From Deltaproteobacteria bacterium (GTDB taxonomy: Bacteria > Myxococcota > XYA12-FULL-58-9 > JAUUZB01), in assembly GCA_030590185.1 (NCBI GenBank), contig JAUUZB010000394.1, forward strand, positions 1-5,289: a stretch of 5,289 nt of DNA, given 5' to 3'. The position numbers were made by a program, and so were the translations under genes. The notes under the pieces were generated by a model. That model was not told the origin of the DNA. It saw nothing but the letters and a program-made list of their open reading frames with translations, and ran no database searches. This document shows, one piece after another, positions 1 through 4,394 of this stretch (position 1 is the first letter of the stretch; each line of letters begins with the position of its first letter).

Positions 1-94
1 CGAGTAACCCCGCGATGGTGGGGTTGGACTCTCCGAAGAGGCGCCCCATGTCGCGCAGGTAGGTCAGCTCGCTCTGGTAGTATTTGCTAAACAA
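1..94 (-). CDS. tssF: T6SS baseplate protein TssF (N-terminus only)
   Basis: TssF (VasA/ImpG family) is a cytoplasmic T6SS baseplate subunit that assembles with TssE, TssG and TssK. Only the first 31 codons are present; the gene continues past the left edge. The visible peptide carries the family's N-terminal signature: YYQSELTYLRDMG at residues 5-17 and NPTIAGLL at 24-31. In this frame a TGA stop lies at 98-100 and the only start after it is TTG at 92-94. That start has a good GGGAGG ribosome binding site seven bases upstream (102-107 on the plus strand). The gene follows tssE on the same strand after a 101-base gap, which is the usual tssE-tssF order. The family call is strong despite the short fragment because the motif is highly characteristic. 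Confidence 0.88.
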   Translation of the reverse strand, partial: MFSKYYQSELTYLRDMGRLFGESNPTIAGLL

Positions 95-101
95 CGCTCA
101 G

Positions 102-107
102 CCTCCC
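102..107 (-). promoter_or_regulatory. Shine-Dalgarno site that fixes the tssF TTG start
   Basis: On the minus strand this reads GGGAGG, ending seven bases before the TTG at 94-92. Because an in-frame stop lies just upstream of the TTG, site and start codon support each other. A strong site may offset the weak TTG start codon. Confidence 0.75.
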
Positions 108-125
108 GGCGTTTCGGCTGCCGCT

Positions 126-138
126 ACGGTGGTACCGT
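126..138. repeat. Short inverted repeat in the tssE-tssF gap
   Basis: ACGGT and ACCGT arms of five bases flank a three-base spacer. The repeat lies about 30 bases upstream of the tssF start. It could form a small RNA hairpin or be a chance repeat; nothing in the sequence decides this. Confidence 0.35.
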
Positions 139-175
139 GTACTATCAAACTGAAGCTATTTCCAGAGGTTATCCC

Positions 176-195
176 GTCGGCACCCGACACGTCGG
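176..195. repeat. Three alternating half-arms just after the tssE stop codon
   Basis: The block reads GTCGG-CAC-CCGAC-AC-GTCGG. The central CCGAC can pair with either flanking GTCGG, giving two mutually exclusive five-base-pair hairpins. It directly abuts the tssE TAG stop (196-198) within the hcp-tssE-tssF transcript. No T-run follows on the minus strand, so it is not an ordinary intrinsic terminator. It might affect RNA stability or coupling to tssF, which is inference. Confidence 0.45.
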
Positions 196-588
196 CTAGG
201 ATATCTTGAACTCGCCCTTGGGGTCGACCTGTGTCTGCAACTTGAGCGGAGCGCGTTTGTCGCCGAAGGCGAGGCGGGCCGAGATCTCGAAGGCCACCAC
301 CAACGGGTTGTCGGTCTCGGCGTGGCGCACGCGGACGTTGGTCAGGCGCGGCTCGTATTTCTCGATGGTGGCTCGAATCGAGCGCTTCCAGATGTCGGCG
401 GCGTCCGGGAAGGCGGTGGTCAGGTCGGAGAGATCCTCGATGCCAAAATCGGGCACCGTGACCGCCTCGCCGATGCGGGTGTTGAGCAGGTGCCGGAGGT
501 GCTCCACGATCGACTCGATGTCGGTGGAGGTGTCCCGGTACTCCATGCGTCCCATGGCCATCCGGGAGAGCAAACCTCTTAGAGCCAT
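196..588 (-). CDS. tssE: T6SS baseplate protein TssE (GPW/gp25 family)
   Basis: TssE is the T6SS relative of phage T4 gp25, a baseplate wedge component that helps start sheath assembly in the cytoplasm. The 130-residue protein has the usual family length. Visible signatures are SIVEHLRHLLNTRIG (residues 26-40), VPDFGIEDL (45-53) and IEKYEPRLTNVRV (75-87), in the expected order. The ATG at 586-588 is preceded by a purine-rich GGGGAAGA; in-frame ATGs at codons 10, 12 and 15 are weaker alternatives. The gene sits between hcp and tssF on the same strand. A terminator separates it from hcp, so its expression probably depends on readthrough from hcp or on a weak internal promoter that I cannot identify. 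Confidence 0.94.
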   Translation of the reverse strand: MALRGLLSRMAMGRMEYRDTSTDIESIVEHLRHLLNTRIGEAVTVPDFGIEDLSDLTTAFPDAADIWKRSIRATIEKYEPRLTNVRVRHAETDNPLVVAFEISARLAFGDKRAPLKLQTQVDPKGEFKIS

Positions 589-608
589 CGTCTTCCCCAG
601 GCGCCTGG

Positions 609-654
609 AAAAAGAAAAACCCCCGTGGCCGGGCGGCTGCCCAGACCACGGGGG
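609..654 (-). terminator. Rho-independent terminator between hcp and tssE
   Basis: A perfect nine-base inverted repeat (CCCCCGTGG at 620-628, CCACGGGGG at 646-654) encloses a second four-base stem (GGGC 631-634, GCCC 639-642) with a GGCT loop. On the minus strand the stem is followed at once by two runs of five Ts split by one C (609-619), which is the classic layout for stopping transcription coming from hcp. It lies 39 bases past the hcp stop codon and 20 bases before the tssE start. On the plus strand no T-run follows, so its direction is clear. Partial readthrough would feed tssE and tssF. Confidence 0.92.
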
Positions 655-693
655 TTCATTACACTAGCTATTCGGCTTCGTGTCTAGGTGCGA

Positions 694-1185
694 TTACTCG
701 CCCTTCCACGAATCCTTGTGGGTCGCGCCACCGATCTCGTAGGTCCAGGTGATGTCCTGGAACACGAACGCGATCTCTTCCATCATCGGAGGAGCAGCTT
801 CGCCGCCCATGATGGCATCTTCGCTGAGCTGGGTCACGCCGCCGACGTAGCCGTTCTCCAGGAGCACGGTAAAGAAATGCTCCTCAGCGCCGGAACCACC
901 CGGGCTGGGACGGAAGAAACGGAACTCGGCCAGGGTGACCGGCTCGTTCTGGCACAGGGCCTTGAGCATCAGCGGGGTGCTCTTGTCGATGCGCTTGGTG
1001 ATCCGGACCGGCTTGTGCTGCCGCTTGCCGGTGAGCTGGCCAGTGGCCTCCTCGCGCGGGGTGATGAGGGAGTACTTGAAGCTCGAGCACTCGACGGTGC
1101 CTTCGCGCTCCATGCTCGAGATGGTGCTCTCGCCCTCGACCTTGTTGCCATCGATTTCCAGATTCAGGTGTACTGTCTGAGCCAT
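694..1185 (-). CDS. hcp: T6SS inner tube protein Hcp (TssD)
   Basis: Hcp forms the stacked hexameric rings of the T6SS inner tube, which is fired out of the cell and can carry effectors. The 163-residue product has the normal family length. It shows the conserved Hcp path: GNKVEGEST (residues 13-21), the SSFKYSLITP strand (34-43), HKPVRITKRIDKSTPLML (57-74), a central strand FFTVLLENGYVGGV (104-117), and the terminal EEIAFVFQDITWTYE (136-150). The ATG at 1183-1185 has a GGAGAG ribosome binding site five bases upstream. No signal peptide is present, as expected for Hcp. The product ends soon after the core fold, so there is no C-terminal effector extension. It is the first gene of the visible minus-strand run and is followed by a strong terminator, consistent with its high-copy structural role. 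Confidence 0.96.
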   Translation of the reverse strand: MAQTVHLNLEIDGNKVEGESTISSMEREGTVECSSFKYSLITPREEATGQLTGKRQHKPVRITKRIDKSTPLMLKALCQNEPVTLAEFRFFRPSPGGSGAEEHFFTVLLENGYVGGVTQLSEDAIMGGEAAPPMMEEIAFVFQDITWTYEIGGATHKDSWKGE

Positions 1186-1587
1186 GATAACTCTCCGTGC
1201 TGAGGACCAAAAAGCGGCCAGGCCCCACCTCAGCGTGCGGAGCTGACCAAAACCTTGTTTACTGGTCCACGAGGATCGAATGATCAGGAGTACCGAAGCA
1301 CGAGTCGATCAATCGAAATTCGCGTTCCACGCTAACCTACCCGGGCAAGCCCGTGATCGGTTAACGTTGAGAGTGTGCGGAATCGGACTCCTCCTGTCAA
1401 TCCCGATCTGTCCGTGGCTAAAGGTTTTTTTTGACGTATTGCGGCATCCTACCTTTGGGCACGTAAGCCGGCCAATGGGTACCCTGGACTTGGGGATTGA
1501 CTATCCCGCGACAGTTTCCTAGTGACATGAGATTCGGGTGTGCGGCAGGGATCGCCGCCCAGCGAGGCAAAAGGCGGAAAAAGAGAC
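1186..1587. other. Divergent intergenic region between hcp and the FHA gene
   Basis: This 402-base stretch separates two divergent genes and must hold, or lie close to, promoters for both. Parts of it (about 1275-1440) are visibly richer in A and T than the genes. It contains an eight-T run at 1425-1432 running into TTGACG (1431-1436), and a second -35-like TTGACT at 1497-1502. Neither has a convincing -10 box at 16-18 bases. Two short 5+2+5 inverted repeats occur: TCGATCAATCGA (1305-1316) and CGGGCAAGCCCG (1342-1353). An 80-codon open frame at 1280-1522 has a plausible GAGG site, but its third positions are only about 59 percent G or C by my count, unlike the neighbours, so I read it as non-coding. 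No RNA gene was recognised. Confidence 0.6.
1204..1268. promoter_or_regulatory. Repeated GACCA/TGGTC half-sites upstream of hcp
   Basis: GACCAAAA occurs at 1205-1212 and again at 1245-1252, exactly 40 bases apart, close to four helical turns. A reverse copy, TGGTCC, at 1263-1268 is the exact complement of GGACCA at 1204-1209 and also pairs with the middle GACCA. The set lies 19-83 bases before the hcp start, where an activator or repressor could bind. This is a pattern only; no known regulator site is recognised. Confidence 0.3.
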
Positions 1588-2826
1588 GTGTATAGCCTTT
1601 CGATCACCCACAAGGATGGCTCGTCTCGGATGGAGCAATTCAGCCAAGCCGAGGTGAGCATCGGCCGCGTCCCTGGCAACGATCTCGTGCTGCCCGGCGC
1701 GAACATCTCCAAGCGCCACGCCCGCATCGTCTTCAACTACTCAAAAAACTCCTTTGTCGTCATCGACAACAAGAGCACCAACGGCACCACTATTAATGGT
1801 GAGCGGATCGAGGAGCCCTACGACCTTCAGGAGGGGGACAAGATCTACATCGGCGACTTCGTCATCGAGGTTCAACCGGGCCCCAAGGGGGCCAAGCCGA
1901 CCGGGGGCGACCGGCCACGGGCCAAGCTCGCCCCGCTCAAGGGTGAGAAGACCCAGCAGGCCACCAAGAAAGATGTCGCCGATGCCCTGTCGCGCGGTAA
2001 GGGCGGCAACAAGGGTGACTTCGACGACGACTTTGAGGAGGATTGGGATGACACGCCGGCGCCCGCGCCGGCGCCCGCGGCTGACGATTGGGACGACGAG
2101 GCTGACGACCCAACACCGCCTGCTGCCGCGCCCAAATCGCCGGCGGCGAGCGATGACGACGAATGGAACGATGACAGCGCGGCGGAGCCCGCGGCGGCCC
2201 CGGCAGCGGCGGCGGACGGTGACGAGGATTGGGAGGACGACGATAACTGGGACGCGCCCGCCGACCCACCTGCACCGGCCGGCGACGATCTCGATGACGA
2301 CCCCGATGGCGAATGGGACGACGGTGGCGCGGCGGCGGCCCCGGCAAAGAAAAAACCGGCCGCGGACGATGCCCTTGCCGACGAGCTCGACGAGCTCGCT
2401 GAGCTGGAAAGCGCCTTGCCCGAGCGCCGGCCACCGCGGTCCGTCCGCGAGCGACCCGCGGCCAAGCGACCGGAGGGCAGTGGCCTGCGCGACCGACCGA
2501 AGCGCCCCGAGCGCAGCGCGGCCGTCGACGACGAGCTCGCCGCACTCGAGGCGGACGTCTCCGAGCCGGAGCTGTCCGGCGCGGACCAGAGCGCGGTGAT
2601 CGAATGTCTCCAGCGCTACATCGACATCGACGAAGACTACCGCGTCAAATCCTTTGGCGAGGCGTGCAGCTGCGGCGCCTGCTTGCTCTGCCAGGCCAAG
2701 CGGGCGGTGGCGAAAGCTGGCGGTGATAGCGCGTCCTCCTCCTCCTCCTCTGCGGATGAGGGGGATGACGACGGTGACGACACTCCGAACCGCCGGCCCC
2801 GGCGGCCGGCTCGGCGGCGGGACTGA
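1588..2826 (+). CDS. FHA-domain protein with acidic Trp repeats and a C-terminal Cys cluster
   Basis: FHA domains bind phosphothreonine peptides, so this is probably a phospho-signalling adaptor or scaffold. From the GTG at 1588 the product has 412 residues. Residues 1-95 form the FHA domain with GR at 26-27, SKRH at 41-44, and NG at 65-66 within NKSTNGTTING. Residues 145-247 are a low-complexity acidic Ala/Pro region with six tryptophans (153, 168, 193, 215, 221, 243), each set in Asp/Glu-rich surroundings. A basic Arg/Pro block follows (280-312), then a more ordered part (about 313-375) ending in CSCGACLLC (Cys 360, 362, 365, 368), a serine run, an acidic patch and an Arg-rich end. There is no signal peptide or membrane segment, so it should be cytoplasmic. 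I prefer 1588 because YSLSITHKDG is a typical first FHA strand; a GTG at 1540 would add 16 residues. It is divergent from hcp, so a role like T6SS Fha/TagH is possible but unproven. The tail matches no family I recognise. Confidence 0.85.
   Translation: MYSLSITHKDGSSRMEQFSQAEVSIGRVPGNDLVLPGANISKRHARIVFNYSKNSFVVIDNKSTNGTTINGERIEEPYDLQEGDKIYIGDFVIEVQPGPKGAKPTGGDRPRAKLAPLKGEKTQQATKKDVADALSRGKGGNKGDFDDDFEEDWDDTPAPAPAPAADDWDDEADDPTPPAAAPKSPAASDDDEWNDDSAAEPAAAPAAAADGDEDWEDDDNWDAPADPPAPAGDDLDDDPDGEWDDGGAAAAPAKKKPAADDALADELDELAELESALPERRPPRSVRERPAAKRPEGSGLRDRPKRPERSAAVDDELAALEADVSEPELSGADQSAVIECLQRYIDIDEDYRVKSFGEACSCGACLLCQAKRAVAKAGGDSASSSSSSADEGDDDGDDTPNRRPRRPARRRD
2734..2751 (+). repeat. In-frame TCC triplet repeat encoding a serine run
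   Basis: Five TCC triplets and one TCT encode six consecutive serines in the FHA protein's tail, shortly after the cysteine cluster. The unit is three bases, so slippage would change the serine count without breaking the frame. It separates the ordered cysteine-containing part from the acidic and Arg-rich end. Confidence 0.75.
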
Positions 2827-2846
2827 GTCGGTCCTCCGCTTCGGCC

Positions 2847-4235
2847 GTGTTCCACGAGCCCCCCATTGACGCCGGCGTGCGTCGCATCTGCGAAGCGATT
2901 GCCGCGGCCGGGGGTCGCCCGATCGCGGTCGGGGGATTCGTCCGCGATTACCGCCTCGCCACGGAGGCCAAGGATCTCGATATCGAGGTGTTCGGGCTTC
3001 CCCTCGAGCGACTCGAAACCGTGCTCGCCGACTTCGGCGAGGTGATCGCCATCGGGCGCGCCTTCGGCGTGTTGCGGATCAAGGGGATCAACGTCGACTT
3101 TTCCCTGCCCCGCCGCGATAGCAAGGTCGGTCCGGGTCACACCGGTTTCGACGTCCGCTGCGAGCCGGAGCTCGAGTTTGCCGAAGCGGCGCGGCGTCGC
3201 GATCTGACCATCAACAGCATCGGCCTCGATCCGCTCAGCGGTGAAATCCTCGACCCCCACGGGGGCCAACGGGATCTCGAGGCTGGCGTATTGCGCGCCA
3301 CCGACCCGGAACACTTCTCCGAGGATCCCCTGCGGGGTCTTCGCGTGGCGCAGTTCATCGCGCGCTTCGAGTTCGAGCCGGACGACCAGCTCGTCGCGTT
3401 GTGCGCGGCCTTGGATTTTTCCGAGCTCTCCGCCGAGCGCCTGTTCGATGAGCTACGCAAGTTGCTGCTCAAGGGCCGCCTCCCCTCGGCCGGTCTCGAG
3501 TTCCTACGACGCACGAATCTATTGTCGTTCTTCCCCGAGCTCGCGGCGTTGGTGGGCGTGCCGCAGGATCCAATCTGGCACCCCGAGGGGGACGTCTGGG
3601 TGCACACTCTTCGGGTGGTGGACGAGGCGGCCAAGCTGCGCGACGACGGTGAGGATGACTTGGCCCTGATGTTCGGGGCGCTGTGCCACGACTTTGGCAA
3701 GCCGGAGACGACACGCCAAGAGGGCGGCCGTACCATCACCCCCGGCCACGACGTTGCCGGCGTGGCCCTGGCCCGCGAATTTCTGGAGCGCCTGCGCGCC
3801 CCTGGCCTGCTCACCGACCGGGTCTGCGGCTTGGTGCGCCATCACCTGGCGCCGGCCCTGTTCATCAAGAACGGCACCACCGCCAAGGGCTATCGGCGGC
3901 TGGCTCGCAAGCTCGATGCGGAGCAGCTGAGCTTTGGGCTCCTCGAGCGGGTAGCGCGCGCCGATCATTTCGGCCGCACCACCGCCGAGGCTTCGGCCCG
4001 CGTGTTTCCAGCCGGCGAGGCCTTCCTCGCCTCGACGCGGGAGATCCTGGTCGAGGAGCGGGCGCCACGAGACGCGGTCATGGGTCGCCACCTGCAAGCG
4101 CGCGGCATGACCCCCGGGCCGCGCTTTGGCGTCATCCTCGAGCGTTGCCGGGAGATTCAGGACGAGACGGGCTGGGACGATCCGGACCGGATCCTGAATG
4201 CGGCGCTGCCTTCGCTGCCCCCAGAGCCCAGCTGA
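2847..4235 (+). CDS. CCA tRNA nucleotidyltransferase / poly(A) polymerase family protein with HD domain
   Basis: This family adds nucleotides to RNA 3' ends, either CCA to tRNA or poly(A) tails. The 462-residue product shows the class II nucleotidyltransferase head: GGFVRD (29-34), the catalytic DLD pair (43-45) in KDLDIEVFGL, a third acidic residue in VDFSLPRRD (Asp 84), RRRDLTINSIGLDP (116-129) and EDPLRGLR (159-166). The HD phosphohydrolase-type part follows: WVHT (His 253), CHDFGK (His 281-Asp 282), His 301, HH at 332-333 and ADHFGR (Asp 373). The usual LLG after VRD is replaced by RLAT. The GTG start lies 20 bases after the FHA stop with no clear ribosome binding site, so coupled translation is likely; GTG at 2877 is a less likely start. 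HD-containing members include CCA-adding enzymes, but sequence alone does not separate CCA addition from polyadenylation. If it is the only such gene in the genome, it is probably cca. Confidence 0.92.
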   Translation: MFHEPPIDAGVRRICEAIAAAGGRPIAVGGFVRDYRLATEAKDLDIEVFGLPLERLETVLADFGEVIAIGRAFGVLRIKGINVDFSLPRRDSKVGPGHTGFDVRCEPELEFAEAARRRDLTINSIGLDPLSGEILDPHGGQRDLEAGVLRATDPEHFSEDPLRGLRVAQFIARFEFEPDDQLVALCAALDFSELSAERLFDELRKLLLKGRLPSAGLEFLRRTNLLSFFPELAALVGVPQDPIWHPEGDVWVHTLRVVDEAAKLRDDGEDDLALMFGALCHDFGKPETTRQEGGRTITPGHDVAGVALAREFLERLRAPGLLTDRVCGLVRHHLAPALFIKNGTTAKGYRRLARKLDAEQLSFGLLERVARADHFGRTTAEASARVFPAGEAFLASTREILVEERAPRDAVMGRHLQARGMTPGPRFGVILERCREIQDETGWDDPDRILNAALPSLPPEPS

Positions 4236-4319
4236 GCCGAGCCCTACTCCCCTAGCCCTGTGCCTCGGGAACCAGGAATGTCCCTGCTTTGCCGGGCGTT
4301 ATTATGGATGCGCCTGCCC

Positions 4320-4358
4320 AGGGCCGGGGTGGGACAAGGGAGCACCCCTGGCCCTTTG
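4320..4358 (+). terminator. Probable terminator after the nucleotidyltransferase gene
   Basis: Arms AGGGCCGGGGTG (4320-4331) and CACCCCTGGCCCT (4343-4355) pair over 12 base pairs with one bulged T (4349) and an 11-base loop. A short TTTGATT follows on the plus strand. The weak T-run makes this a less certain intrinsic terminator than the one after hcp. It lies 84 bases past the stop codon and just before the next gene's promoter, where insulation would make sense. Confidence 0.55.
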
Positions 4359-4382
4359 ATTGCCACCCAGGCCTCTCCCCGG

Positions 4383-4394
4383 TACACTTATCCC
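4383..4394 (+). promoter_or_regulatory. -10-like box placed for a leaderless transcript
   Basis: TACACT at 4383-4388 matches four of six bases of the TATAAT -10 consensus, including the key first two and the last. The ATG begins six bases later at 4395, which is where transcription would start. No ribosome binding site lies between. A TTGATT at 4356-4361 is too far (21 bases) to be a normal -35 partner. The arrangement suggests leaderless translation; it is inferred from spacing only. Confidence 0.4.

Noticed and set aside
98..649. A 183-codon minus-strand frame overlapping tssE and the terminator.
   Set aside because: It overlaps tssE in another frame, runs through the terminator hairpin, and its Arg/His/Pro-rich product is typical of a frame shadow.
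688..1203. A 171-codon plus-strand frame opposite hcp.
   Set aside because: It lies wholly across a clear hcp gene, and its product matches no family I recognise. High GC content explains the lack of stops.
1314..1329. Minus-strand TGGAACGCGAATTTCG as a sigma-54 promoter for hcp.
   Set aside because: The -24 half is close to TGGCACG, but the -12 half lacks the near-invariant GC, having TC instead. T6SS genes are often sigma-54 dependent, so it was considered, but the match is too weak to annotate.
1280..1522. An 80-codon plus-strand frame in the hcp-FHA gap with a GAGG site five bases before its ATG and one hydrophobic stretch.
   Set aside because: About 59 percent of its third positions are G or C by my count, and it uses rare codons (TTA, AGA, AGG), unlike all neighbours. 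It resembles no family I recognise and would fill the expected promoter region.
1431..1525. Sigma-70 promoters for the FHA gene using TTGACG (1431) or TTGACT (1497).
   Set aside because: Neither has a -10 box at 16-18 bases better than about two of six matches.
1872..2545. Long minus-strand frames opposite the FHA gene, rich in Ser/Ala/Gly or Arg/Pro.
   Set aside because: They mirror the acidic low-complexity plus-strand coding region, whose Asp/Ala/Pro codons rarely give stops on the other strand. The FHA frame has a recognisable domain; these do not.
4300..4305. TATTAT as a -10 box for a longer transcript of the exported protein gene.
   Set aside because: It matches five of six -10 bases but has no -35 partner, and a transcript from it would run straight into the hairpin at 4320-4355.
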